A stretch of DNA of 64,000 bases from Caballeronia sp. dw_276. GTDB taxonomy: Bacteria > Pseudomonadota > Gammaproteobacteria > Burkholderiales > Burkholderiaceae. Made by a program: the position numbers and the translations under genes. The stretch spans positions 62,001-126,000 of the forward strand of contig NZ_JAAVUV010000012.1 of assembly GCF_018449635.1 (NCBI RefSeq), written 5' to 3'. The notes under the pieces are model-generated. The model was not told the origin of the DNA. It saw only the letters and a program-made list of their open reading frames with translations, and made no database searches. Shown here piece by piece: positions 16,434-24,824 of this stretch; the stretch's first letter is position 1; the number at the start of each line of letters is the position of its first letter.

Positions 16434-17327
16434 CTAGACCCAAAGTTGCCCCTTCAGCATCCGATTAAACACCCCCGCATGCGTCACATTCATCCCATGC
16501 GACGCCCCTTCGATCGTCACGCGCCTGGCACCATCGATCCACCCCTCCAACGCCCCAACAGCATCGCGAAACATCTTTGGACTTTTTTCGCCATCGATAA
16601 GCAGCGTAGGGCATCGCACCCTCGCCGCAGCGCTCGCATCGTAAGCCGGCAATGGATCCTGAAACTGCAGCGCCAACGTATCCGCGTTATCCATCGCCAT
16701 GGCCCGAAACTCTTTCGGACTCCGCGCCCAGAACCCTGGCCGGCTCACCGAATCCACGAAAAGCTCCAACCCCGCATCGACCTCACCCGCAGCAATCAAC
16801 TCCGCAGCCTTCGCCCTTAGCGCATTCACCGGCGCAGGGAGAACCGTCCGCGACATCGAGTCAGAACCAGGCCTAGCCACCGCCCCACCCGGATCAGCCA
16901 GCACCAACGACTTCACCATCTCCGGATACCGCCCGGCCAGATGAAACGCCACACACCCACCCCTCGAATGCCCAACGACATTCACCGCGCCCACCCCCAG
17001 CCGCTCGATAAACTGCCCCATTTCATCGACGTGCGCGTCCCAGCTAAACGGCCGTAAATCCCCCGCCACCCCAAGCGCCCCTACCCGCCCCGATGGCCAA
17101 TAATGCGAGAGACTCGGCGCCACACATCGATACTGCTTCCCGAGCGGCCCCAACTGCGGCTTCCAGTATCGAAAGTCGCAAAGCGAGCCGTGAATAAACA
17201 GCATGACTTCCTGGTGCTCGTGCCCGGTCTGTACAAAAGGCACTTGCACGCCGTGATCGAGCGTTGCCACATCGGGCATGGGCAAGCCAAAAAGTTGCGA
17301 GGGATCCACCCCATCCAACAGCGTCAT
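16434..17327 (-). CDS. alpha/beta hydrolase
   Basis: A 297-residue alpha/beta-hydrolase-fold enzyme. The oxyanion region is MLFIHGSLCDFRYW near residue 50, the nucleophile elbow is VVGHSRGGCVAF near residue 120 (Ser in GHSRG), the acid is likely in PTLLIDGEKSPKMF, and the catalytic His in EGASHGMNV near residue 280. The family covers esterases, haloperoxidase-like enzymes and C-C hydrolases, so the substrate is unknown. I use the ATG at 17327, with GGAG nine bases upstream, rather than the TTG at 17336. It follows the DedA-rhodanese gene by 32 bases and is probably cotranscribed. Confidence 0.85.
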   Translation of the reverse strand: MTLLDGVDPSQLFGLPMPDVATLDHGVQVPFVQTGHEHQEVMLFIHGSLCDFRYWKPQLGPLGKQYRCVAPSLSHYWPSGRVGALGVAGDLRPFSWDAHVDEMGQFIERLGVGAVNVVGHSRGGCVAFHLAGRYPEMVKSLVLADPGGAVARPGSDSMSRTVLPAPVNALRAKAAELIAAGEVDAGLELFVDSVSRPGFWARSPKEFRAMAMDNADTLALQFQDPLPAYDASAAARVRCPTLLIDGEKSPKMFRDAVGALEGWIDGARRVTIEGASHGMNVTHAGVFNRMLKGQLWV

Positions 17328-17359
17328 CCGATGCAACTCCGATTAACTAGCCAAAAAAC

Positions 17360-18391
17360 TCACTCCGGCGCCGTAGCCCGAACGGTGACCATATCGCCCA
17401 TTGCGTCGTGATCATCGAACGCGGCATCCTGCACATCGGCAGCACGACCACCGCCAGAAGGAATAGCCTCCACCGGAAACCCCTTCTTCTCCCACGCATC
17501 GAGCCCGCCCTTCAGCGGCCGCACATTCGAGAACCCTTTGGCCTTCAACCGCCGCACGATCTGCTTGGCCGTCGCCTCATTCGGACACACGCAATAGACA
17601 ACCACCTCGCGCTCGCGAAACATCGCATCGATTTTTCCCGACGCCTGCAGATCCAGCGGCAACGCGCCCTTGATCCTGTGCGCCTCCTTGCGCCGAATCT
17701 CTTCCGGCCGGGCATCGAAAATGACGGGGGGCGCGTCGGAGCGCATCATTTCATCGAGTTGTTCGGGCGATATCCGGTACTTCGCGAGCCATCGGCGGAA
17801 CTGCAGGCGGCGAACCCATCGATACGCCAAAAACATCCCCGCAGCCATCGCGAGCACATCGAGCGCGGTCAGCCCATACGTGCGCACGAACACGAGCAAA
17901 TCCGCGACTTCAGCCTTCAGGATCGCGCCGCCCAACATCCATGCCGATGCCCAAAGCGTCGCGCCCACCAGATCCCAGAACACGAACACGCGCACATCGA
18001 TCTGCGTGGTGCCCAGCAACGGCGATGAAACCAGCCCAAGCCCCGGCACGAATTTGGACAACGCAAGCAAAGGCGCGCCGAAGCGCTCGAACCAGTGGCG
18101 TGCGGTACGCAGGGTGGTATCGAGGGAAAGGGAGAAGCGCACAAGCGAGTTCAAAAACCGCCGGCCATACAGCCGTCCAGCGGCGAACCAAAGAGAATCG
18201 GCGATAACCACCGCGATCACCGCAGCAGCCAACATATGCCAGAACGAAGCCACGCCAGCCGCAACCAAAGTGCCGGCGAGGACGAGCATGGGCGCTGCGG
18301 GAATGGGCACGCCGAGCTGCGTGGCGAGCACGCTGACGAACACGGCCCAGGCGCCCCAAGACGACACAAGGGAGATTGGAACGTGCGGCAA
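17360..18391 (-). CDS. DedA-family membrane protein fused to a rhodanese domain
   Basis: Residues ~1-200 form a DedA/SNARE-associated membrane domain with hydrophobic helices, the re-entrant region GVPIPAAPMLVLAGTL, and the conserved FGAPLLALSKFVPGLGLVSSP. DedA proteins are thought to flip or scramble phospholipids and undecaprenyl phosphate and depend on proton motive force. Residues ~225-310 are a rhodanese domain with VIFDAR, the candidate catalytic cysteine loop VVYCVCPNEATA and LKGGLDAWEKKGFPV. A polar tail follows. I start at the TTG at 18391 because GAGGAG lies 8 bases upstream; a GTG at 18439 would add 16 residues but has no clear ribosome site. Confidence 0.86.
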   Translation of the reverse strand: MPHVPISLVSSWGAWAVFVSVLATQLGVPIPAAPMLVLAGTLVAAGVASFWHMLAAAVIAVVIADSLWFAAGRLYGRRFLNSLVRFSLSLDTTLRTARHWFERFGAPLLALSKFVPGLGLVSSPLLGTTQIDVRVFVFWDLVGATLWASAWMLGGAILKAEVADLLVFVRTYGLTALDVLAMAAGMFLAYRWVRRLQFRRWLAKYRISPEQLDEMMRSDAPPVIFDARPEEIRRKEAHRIKGALPLDLQASGKIDAMFREREVVVYCVCPNEATAKQIVRRLKAKGFSNVRPLKGGLDAWEKKGFPVEAIPSGGGRAADVQDAAFDDHDAMGDMVTVRATAPE

Positions 18392-18535
18392 GATCGTGCT
18401 CCTCGCGATGGGTGCAGGGCGCACGTCCTGATTACTCACTGTTTGACCGATATCAACAAAACCGCGCCCCGACCCGCGACTTTATCGCGAATTGGAAACT
18501 ATCGCTGGGCTTACAAAAACGTTAACGCGCGCTCA

Positions 18536-19258
18536 TCAACCTTCGATGCGCGCCCGCGTCACGCCGAGCAAACCGGCCATCGCGTCACGGGCGGCGCCTG
18601 AATTCCTGGTGGCGATGGCATCGAAAACGGCCGTGTGTTCGGCCATCGATGCATTGAAAACTTCCGCCCGCCGCGCATTCAATTGCAATTGCGCCTCGAG
18701 CGTGCGCTCGATCAATGTCCCCAACGGCACGAGCAACTCGTTGCTGCACGCGTTCAGCACGCTTAGATGAAAACGCAGATCGGCGCGCACCCATTCGTCG
18801 ATGTTGCGTGCATCGAGCATCGCCTGGTGGGCTTCGGCTAAACGCGCCATCGCGCGTTCATCGTGATTCGCGGCAGCCAAAGCGGCGGCATAAGGCTCGA
18901 TCATCTCGCGCATTTCCTGCAGCTTGAGCGCGAACTGCATGGGCTTGGCGACGCGCGAGTACCACTCGAGCACGTCGGCATCGAGCAGATTCCACGCGTC
19001 TCGCGGCCGCACGCGCGTGCCGATCTTGGGCCGCGATTCAATCAATCCTTTCGATGTCAGCGTCCGCAACGCCTCGCGCAGCACGGTCCGACTGACGCCA
19101 AAGCGCTCCATGAGCTCGGCTTCGCGCGGCAAGGTGGTCGCGGGCGCGAAATCGCCGCGCAGGATTTGGGTGCCGAGGTCGTACGCGACGCGTCCGTGCA
19201 GATCGTGCTGAATGACTTTCCCCTTCTGTCGAAAAATGACGCGATTATACGGACCCAC
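18536..19258 (-). CDS. FadR-subfamily GntR regulator beside galactonate dehydratase
   Basis: About 240 residues. The winged helix is clear (GRVAYDLGTQILRGDFAPATTLPREAELMERFGVSRTVLREALRTL) and is followed by an FCD ligand-binding domain with metal-type histidines (DLRFHLSVLNAC and MAEHTAVFDAI). No ATG exists near the expected N-terminus. The GTG at 19258 has GGAAAGGG just upstream and keeps the promoter region free; the open frame to 19354 would run through the likely operator. It is divergent from dgoD, so it probably represses that gene and responds to D-galactonate or a related aldonate, like DgoR (inference). Confidence 0.85.
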   Translation of the reverse strand: MGPYNRVIFRQKGKVIQHDLHGRVAYDLGTQILRGDFAPATTLPREAELMERFGVSRTVLREALRTLTSKGLIESRPKIGTRVRPRDAWNLLDADVLEWYSRVAKPMQFALKLQEMREMIEPYAAALAAANHDERAMARLAEAHQAMLDARNIDEWVRADLRFHLSVLNACSNELLVPLGTLIERTLEAQLQLNARRAEVFNASMAEHTAVFDAIATRNSGAARDAMAGLLGVTRARIEG

Positions 19259-19291
19259 GAGCAGGCCCTTTCCTGGCAAGCGTTTCCGGCC

Positions 19292-19303
19292 AATAGTACT
19301 ATT
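19292..19303. promoter_or_regulatory. candidate GntR operator in divergent promoter
   Basis: The 12-base perfect palindrome AATAGTACTATT lies between the divergent regulator and dgoD, 79 bases before dgoD. FCD-type GntR operators often have a GT...AC core, as here. The surrounding tattaatatac is also a fair -10 region. Confidence 0.5.
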
Positions 19304-19381
19304 AATATACACATCGAACAAAATTTTGATAGCATTGGAATCCTCGTTCCTCACTCATCGGAAAAATCAGGAGACGCCAGC

Positions 19382-20530
19382 ATGAAAATCACGAAACTCG
19401 AAACTTTTATCGTTCCGCCGCGCTGGTGTTTTCTGAAGATCACGACCGATGAAGGCATCGTCGGCTGGGGTGAACCGGTGGTCGAAGGCCGCGCGCATAC
19501 GGTCGCCGCAGCGGTCGATGAACTCTCGGATTACCTCATCGGCAAAGACCCGCTGTTGATCGAAGATCATTGGCAAGTGATGTATCGGGCGGGGTTTTAT
19601 CGTGGCGGCCCGATCGGCATGAGCGCGATTGCGGGCGTGGATCAGGCGCTGTGGGACATCAAGGGCAAGCATCATGGCGTGCCGATTCACGCGCTGCTCG
19701 GCGGTCAGGTTCGCGACCGCATCAAGGTGTATTCGTGGATCGGCGGCGATCGTCCAAGCGATGTCGCGAACAACGCGCGCGCGGTCGTGGATCGCGGTTT
19801 CAAGGCCGTGAAGATGAACGGTTCGGAAGAACTTCAGATCATCGATACCTTCGACAAGGTTCAGGCCGTCATCAACAACGTCGCGGCCGTGCGTGAAGCG
19901 GTGGGACCGAATATCGGCATCGGCGTGGACTTCCACGGCCGCGTGCACAAGCCAATGGCGAAGGTCCTCGCGAAGGAGCTCGATCCGTTCAAGCTGCTGT
20001 TTATCGAAGAGCCGGTGTTGTCGGAGAACGTCGAGGCGTTGCGGGACATCGTGAACCAGACGAGCACGCCCATTGCGCTTGGCGAGCGCCTGTATTCGCG
20101 CTGGGACTTCAAGCACATCCTTGCCGGCGGCTACGTGGACATCATCCAGCCGGACGCGTCGCACGCGGGCGGGATCACGGAATGCCGCAAGATCGCATCG
20201 ATGGCCGAAGCCTACGACGTCGCTCTCGCCCTGCATTGCCCGCTTGGCCCGATTGCGCTTGCAACCTGCCTGCAAATCGATGCCGTCAGCTACAACGCCT
20301 TCATCCAGGAGCAAAGTCTCGGGATCCACTACAACAAAGGCAACGACCTGCTCGACTACATCAAGAATCCGGAAGTCTTCAAATACGAGGACGGCATGGT
20401 GATGATTCCGCAAGGGCCGGGCTTGGGTATCGAGGTGAACGAGGAGAAAGTGCGCGAGATGGCGAAGGTCGGTCACCGCTGGCGCAACCCGGTCTGGCGT
20501 CACGCCGACGGCAGCGTTGCAGAATGGTGA
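19382..20530 (+). CDS. dgoD: D-galactonate dehydratase
   Basis: A 382-residue enolase-superfamily (mandelate-racemase subgroup) enzyme that dehydrates D-galactonate to 2-dehydro-3-deoxygalactonate. Visible features are the N-terminal capping domain (MKITKLETFIVPPRWCFLKITTD), the general-base region around AVKMNGSEEL, the metal ligands in GVDFHGRVHKPM, FIEEPVLSENVE and ALGERLYSRWDF, and the active-site His in QPDASHAGGITE. AGGAG precedes the ATG at 19382. Kinase, aldolase and permease genes of the galactonate pathway are not adjacent. Related aldonate dehydratases share most motifs, so galactonate is the best but not only substrate. Confidence 0.92.
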   Translation: MKITKLETFIVPPRWCFLKITTDEGIVGWGEPVVEGRAHTVAAAVDELSDYLIGKDPLLIEDHWQVMYRAGFYRGGPIGMSAIAGVDQALWDIKGKHHGVPIHALLGGQVRDRIKVYSWIGGDRPSDVANNARAVVDRGFKAVKMNGSEELQIIDTFDKVQAVINNVAAVREAVGPNIGIGVDFHGRVHKPMAKVLAKELDPFKLLFIEEPVLSENVEALRDIVNQTSTPIALGERLYSRWDFKHILAGGYVDIIQPDASHAGGITECRKIASMAEAYDVALALHCPLGPIALATCLQIDAVSYNAFIQEQSLGIHYNKGNDLLDYIKNPEVFKYEDGMVMIPQGPGLGIEVNEEKVREMAKVGHRWRNPVWRHADGSVAEW

Positions 20531-20630
20531 TCTGAGAATTGCGGCGCACCGTACGATACGGTTGCCTTAGGCATCGTAGAATACGGTTAATCGAGACAGC
20601 GGATCGTCTCGAAGTTGCTTCGGAGTTGTT

Positions 20631-20672
20631 ACGTAACGCGCTGTCGAGCCATGCTCTTTCAGCGCGTTACGT
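20631..20672. terminator. 13-bp hairpin after dgoD
   Basis: ACGTAACGCGCTG (20631-20643) and CAGCGCGTTACGT (20660-20672) form a perfect 13-bp inverted repeat with a 16-base loop about 100 bases after dgoD. There is no T-run, so it may be a factor-dependent terminator, an RNA stabiliser or a protein site. Confidence 0.4.
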
Positions 20673-20827
20673 CGTTTAGAAAGGGTGATTGGAATGTCCA
20701 AAAACCCTTTTGCAGCAAGGCTTTGCATGCATAACGGCGCCTGGCCCGCGTCTTGCATTATCTCGTGTACTGATGTTCCAACCCATGCGCCCGGGAAGAG
20801 CGCGACGATAAAGCGAAAGAGTCCAGC

Positions 20828-21127
20828 ATGTACACACTTCCAGATGAATATATCCGCACGCAAATGGCCGTTGGCGCGCTTGTCATGTTCGGCGTACTCC
20901 GCGTGATCTGCGCCGCGATGGGCGCGCAACACAACTGGCGTTTGTCGGTCGTCACGAAGTGCTTTATTGGCGCTGCGGTGCTGTTTTGCCTGCCGCAACT
21001 CGCCGATGTTCTGTTCTCGTCGCCGATGTCGCACAAGGCGTTCATCGAGTTGCAGGGCAAGGCGATTGGCTGCGCGCTGGCGCTGTTCTGCGCGCCCATC
21101 GTGAGTCATAAACTCGGCTACGAGTAA
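20828..21127 (+). CDS. small membrane protein of unknown function
   Basis: A 99-residue protein with three hydrophobic segments: TQMAVGALVMFGVLRVICAAM, CFIGAAVLFCLPQLADVLF and AIGCALALFCAPIVSHKLG. It has a proper ATG and a coding-like third-position bias. I do not recognise the family. It converges on the CopD gene with 15 bases between their stops. No partner gene is evident. Confidence 0.6.
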   Translation: MYTLPDEYIRTQMAVGALVMFGVLRVICAAMGAQHNWRLSVVTKCFIGAAVLFCLPQLADVLFSSPMSHKAFIELQGKAIGCALALFCAPIVSHKLGYE

Positions 21128-21142
21128 GCGTCCGCCAACGCT

Positions 21143-22078
21143 TCATCCCGCCGATGCAAACCCCGGCACGCTGTGCGACAACACGGCGGCCGCGACAAAC
21201 ACCGCCACAATCAAAACCGCTTCCACGCGCATGACGCCGGTGAACGTGCGTGCATCGACAGTGGATGCCGTGCGCTGCAATCGCGGCAACACGGACCATC
21301 GGTTCATTGCGCCGAGCAGCAACGCGGTCGCGACCAGCACGGCTTTCACGACCAGCGCCTGACCCCAAGCGCTCGTTTGCAGCGCTTCGGCCGACCCGCC
21401 CAGTCCGCGCCACGCGTTGTAGATCCCGGTCAGCACCACGAGCGATACCGCGATCACGGACAGGGTCGACATCTTCCCGGCAATGCGAATCAAAAACGCC
21501 CGCGCAAGCGATGTCCCCAGCGCCGACAGCACGCTCCACGCCCCCGCGAACACCACGCCGCCCCACAATGCGGTCGCCAGCAAATGCACGGTCTGCACGC
21601 CTTCGGCCATAGAAAACGCGCCGGCATCGGCAGCATGACCAACCGATGCCTTGCCCGCCGCAGCCACGATCGCGCCCAACGCGAACAACCCGAGCCGCGG
21701 AGCGCCCTTCGCGTTTGCGGACAACATCGCGATCACGAGCAGCACGCCGCCGCCAAATGCAATTGCCCAGCCGATGCCCGCGTGCGTTCCCGTCACCACG
21801 GCGCCCACGGCTGAAAACGCATCGAACAACGGCGCGCCGCTCATCGATGCCGCCTGCAGCCAAACAAGCACGATATCGGCAATCGCCACCATGATCGCGC
21901 CGCCGATGCTCAAGCGTCGCGCCTTTCGCCACCCGGCGTGCGCGGGCGATTTACCCTCGACCGCCTTCTCCTTCGATAACCATACGCTCAGCAATCCCGC
22001 GCCGAGCGTGCAGGCAAACGCGATATCGGCGATCGCCGCAATGACGACCTGAGCGAACCAGAGTGGATCGCCGTTCAC
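21143..22078 (-). CDS. CopD-family copper resistance membrane protein
   Basis: A 311-residue polytopic inner-membrane protein with about eight helices. The second half has the CopD signature: VGHAADAGAF, VQTVHLLATALWGGVVFAGAW with the conserved His-Leu and Trp-Gly, and a late segment LLLGAMNRWSVLPRL. CopD/PcoD proteins take part in copper uptake or loading with CopC; no copC is adjacent. The start is a GTG at 22078. Two c-type cytochrome genes follow on the other strand, but a functional link is only suggestive. Confidence 0.82.
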   Translation of the reverse strand: MNGDPLWFAQVVIAAIADIAFACTLGAGLLSVWLSKEKAVEGKSPAHAGWRKARRLSIGGAIMVAIADIVLVWLQAASMSGAPLFDAFSAVGAVVTGTHAGIGWAIAFGGGVLLVIAMLSANAKGAPRLGLFALGAIVAAAGKASVGHAADAGAFSMAEGVQTVHLLATALWGGVVFAGAWSVLSALGTSLARAFLIRIAGKMSTLSVIAVSLVVLTGIYNAWRGLGGSAEALQTSAWGQALVVKAVLVATALLLGAMNRWSVLPRLQRTASTVDARTFTGVMRVEAVLIVAVFVAAAVLSHSVPGFASAG

Positions 22079-22495
22079 GTACGCACCTGCGAAATTTGAG
22101 TCATGCTGAAAGCAAGCAAGGAATACATTGAAGTTTCGGTGAATGGTCGTGGAAGAGGCATCAGGAACGCGAGTCTACTGGAACGGGCACGTGGAATGCA
22201 CGAGCAGGACGGTCGCAGCAAATTGCAAGGAACCGTTAAAACCAAGTCGATGGTTTGTCGAACGCAATGCCCTGCCAATGGTTAAAGAGTTTCAAAATCC
22301 CCTGTCGATCGGTCGCGCGGCATATTGTCGCGTAGAGGTTGAAAGCCAGACGCAACAGGCCAAGGCACAAATAGTCATCATCAGGCAACGATGATAGAAT
22401 GCCGCGTCGCATCAGAGGCTCGCAGAGCCAATGTGGCAATGGTTCACCACATATTCGCACCGGGCCGAACGAAGCTCGGCAGGTCCTCGAAATTC
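22079..22495. other. divergent intergenic region, CopD / cytochrome genes
   Basis: About 415 bases between the divergent CopD gene and the dihaem cytochrome gene. Short frames here lack protein-like composition. Promoters for both directions should be here, but I cannot fix any with confidence. Confidence 0.4.
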
Positions 22496-23245
22496 ATGGA
22501 GTGTCGCGTGTCTTCAAGACGCATCTTTCGTCCGTTGCTCGCCCCGCTAATGGCGCTGGCGCTCTTAGGCACTGCAAGCGCTGCCGCTGGCGCCGCCGAA
22601 GCTCAAGCCGCCCAGCCTGTCGCGCCGGACACCATGGCAGCACGCGTGCAGGGTTGCACGGCATGCCACGGCGTTCACGGTGAAGGCACGGACAACGACT
22701 ATTTCCCGCGTCTTGCCGGCAAACCGGCCGACTATCTGTACAACCAGTTGCAGAATTTCCGTGAAGGCCGCCGGAAGTATCCGCCCATGAATTACCTCGT
22801 CACGTACCTCTCCGACGACTACCTTCACCAGATCGCCACGTATTTTTCGCAACAGCGCCCGCCGTATCCGCAGCCGGCCAAGCCGACCGTGTCGGCATCG
22901 ACCGTCACGAAGGGCCAGCAGATCGTGCTGAATGGCGATCCGAGCCGGAACATCCCGGCTTGCGCGGCCTGTCACGGCGCAACGCTTACAGGTATGGAAC
23001 CGGCCATTCCGGGTCTCGTGGGATTGCACTCCGACTACATCAGCGCGCAGCTCGGCGCCTGGCGTGCGGGCTCGCGTCACGCGAAAGCGCCTGACTGCAT
23101 GCAACAGATTGCATCCCGCCTGACCGACGACGACGTAACCGCTGTCGCCGCCTGGCTTTCCACGCAAACCGCACCGGCCAATCCGGTACCCGCGCCCGCT
23201 GGCTCACGCAAGATGCCGCTCGCTTGCGGCAGCGAACCGCAATAA
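22496..23245 (+). CDS. exported dihaem c-type cytochrome, c4-like
   Basis: A secreted protein of about 250 residues with an N-terminal signal (FRPLLAPLMALALLGTASAAAGA) and two haem-binding motifs, CTACH and CAACH, each followed about 35-40 residues on by a conserved hydrophobic/Met region. Two repeats of the class I cytochrome c domain are therefore present (roughly residues 35-125 and 135-230), as in cytochrome c4 and c553 types. It would carry electrons in the periplasm. The ATG at 22496 has a weak ribosome site; the GTG at 22508, with GGAG six bases upstream, is an alternative. The trihaem cytochrome gene follows by 21 bases. Confidence 0.86.
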   Translation: MECRVSSRRIFRPLLAPLMALALLGTASAAAGAAEAQAAQPVAPDTMAARVQGCTACHGVHGEGTDNDYFPRLAGKPADYLYNQLQNFREGRRKYPPMNYLVTYLSDDYLHQIATYFSQQRPPYPQPAKPTVSASTVTKGQQIVLNGDPSRNIPACAACHGATLTGMEPAIPGLVGLHSDYISAQLGAWRAGSRHAKAPDCMQQIASRLTDDDVTAVAAWLSTQTAPANPVPAPAGSRKMPLACGSEPQ

Positions 23246-23266
23246 GGCGCGAGGAGCGATAAGAAT

Positions 23267-24565
23267 ATGAAACGCAAGTCCCTGTTCGCACTCTCGGCGG
23301 TTGTTGTCCTTACGGCCGCCGCAGCCGCTGCCGCCCTCTGGTCGGGTGGCGACGCATTCCATTCGAGCGGCGCTGTCGCCGCGGTGCCCGCCGACCAGAC
23401 CGAATTGATCAAGCGCGGCGAATATCTGGCGCGCGCCGGCGACTGTATTGCCTGCCACACGGTTCGCGGCGGCAAGACGTTCGCGGGCGGCCTGCCCATG
23501 TTGACGCCGTTCGGCACCATGTACACGCCGAACATCACGCCGGACGATCAATACGGTATTGGCAAATGGACATCGGACGATTTCTACCGGTCTATCCATA
23601 ACGGCCGCTCCAAAGACGGCAGCCTGCTTTATCCGGCCATGCCGTTCACGGCTTATACCAAGGTGACGCGCGCCGACTCGGACGCCATGTTCGCGTATAT
23701 GCGCTCGGTCCCGCCGGTGAACGAACCGAGCCGTCCGCACGAACTGCGCTTCCCGTTCAACCAGCGCAACATGCTGATTGGCTGGCGCGTGCTGTTCTTC
23801 CGCGAAGGCGAATTCAAGCCGGACCCAACGAAGTCGGTTGAGTGGAACCGTGGTGCTTACCTGATCGAAGGTCTTGGCCATTGCAGCATGTGCCATACAT
23901 CGATCAACCCGCTCGGCGGCCCGGTCAGTTCCGCAGCCTTCGGCGGCGGACTGATTCCGCTGCAGAACTGGTATGCGCCGTCTTTGACGTCGAACAAGGA
24001 AGCCGGTCTTGGCGACTGGGACGTGAAGGACATCAACGACTTGTTGAAGACGGGTGTATCGCAGCGTGGCGCCGTGTTCGGCCCAATGGCCGAAGTGGTT
24101 CACAACAGCCTGCAATACATGACGGACGCGGACATCAATGCAATGACCACGTACCTCAAGTCGATTCCGCAGAAGAAGGAAGCGCCGGAAACCATGCAGT
24201 TCGAGACATCGGAGAAATTCGGTGGCGAGTTGCTGGTCCAGGGCAAGAAGATCTACACGGAAAATTGCGCGAAGTGCCACGCGGAGAACGGTCTCGGCAA
24301 GCCGCCGGCCTACCCGCCGCTCGCCAACAACCAGTCCATCCAGATGCAATCGGCCGTCAATCCGATCCGCATGACGCTCAACGGTGGTTATCCGCCGAGC
24401 ACGGAAGGCAATCCGCATCCGTATGGCATGCCGCCGTTTGCGCAAGCCTTGTCGGATACGGAAGTGGCTGCGGTCGTGACGTACATTCGTATGTCGTGGG
24501 GCAACCACGGTACGCCGGTGTCGCCGCAACAAGTGAGCAACCTGCGTTCGGCGCCGCTGGACTGA
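23267..24565 (+). CDS. trihaem c-type cytochrome, alcohol-dehydrogenase subunit type
   Basis: A 432-residue membrane-anchored or exported protein with an N-terminal hydrophobic segment (SLFALSAVVVLTAAAAAAALW) and three CXXCH motifs: CIACH (~residue 60), CSMCH (~208) and CAKCH (~336). This layout matches the cytochrome subunit of membrane-bound alcohol, gluconate and aldehyde dehydrogenases that passes electrons to ubiquinone. No flavin or quinoprotein dehydrogenase gene is next to it. It pairs with the upstream dihaem cytochrome, with which it may form an electron-transfer unit. Confidence 0.86.
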   Translation: MKRKSLFALSAVVVLTAAAAAAALWSGGDAFHSSGAVAAVPADQTELIKRGEYLARAGDCIACHTVRGGKTFAGGLPMLTPFGTMYTPNITPDDQYGIGKWTSDDFYRSIHNGRSKDGSLLYPAMPFTAYTKVTRADSDAMFAYMRSVPPVNEPSRPHELRFPFNQRNMLIGWRVLFFREGEFKPDPTKSVEWNRGAYLIEGLGHCSMCHTSINPLGGPVSSAAFGGGLIPLQNWYAPSLTSNKEAGLGDWDVKDINDLLKTGVSQRGAVFGPMAEVVHNSLQYMTDADINAMTTYLKSIPQKKEAPETMQFETSEKFGGELLVQGKKIYTENCAKCHAENGLGKPPAYPPLANNQSIQMQSAVNPIRMTLNGGYPPSTEGNPHPYGMPPFAQALSDTEVAAVVTYIRMSWGNHGTPVSPQQVSNLRSAPLD

Positions 24566-24605
24566 TCGAACGAGACCAGTCCACGTAGTAGCGTAAAATG
24601 CAGTG

Positions 24606-24645
24606 AAGGGCGCAGGCCTCGCAGTCGGGGCGGCGCCCTTCTTCT
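24606..24645 (+). terminator. terminator after the cytochrome genes
   Basis: The stem aagggcgc / gcgccctt (24606-24613 and 24633-24640) is followed by cttcttttt. Confidence 0.7.
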
Positions 24646-24771
24646 TTTTGCGGATGGCTTTTGTGCGTCATCAAGCGAGTCGGGATCTGCAAAAATGAGT
24701 GGCCCGTCTCGCGGTAAAATGCTCGGGATTCACGGATTCTCGTAGCGGGCAAGCAAGGCGTTGCACGCAGT

Positions 24772-24808
24772 AAAGGCAACACAAGGCAACACAAGGCAAC
24801 ACAAGGCA
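24772..24808 (+). repeat. 10-bp tandem repeat before the hemolysin III gene
   Basis: The unit aaggcaacac is repeated about 3.7 times without interruption, ending 17 bases before the hemolysin III start. It lies in the probable 5' untranslated region. Such a tract could change length by slippage. Confidence 0.85.
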
Positions 24809-24824
24809 GTGAGGATGTTCTTCG

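Noticed and set aside
19259..19354. Longer GntR regulator starting at 19,354
   Set aside because: The extra residues are not GntR-like and the frame runs over the likely operator and dgoD promoter.
23204..24532. 442-codon open frame opposite the trihaem cytochrome gene
   Set aside because: It is Arg/His rich and lacks any family pattern, while the plus-strand frame has three CXXCH motifs. High GC opens antisense frames.
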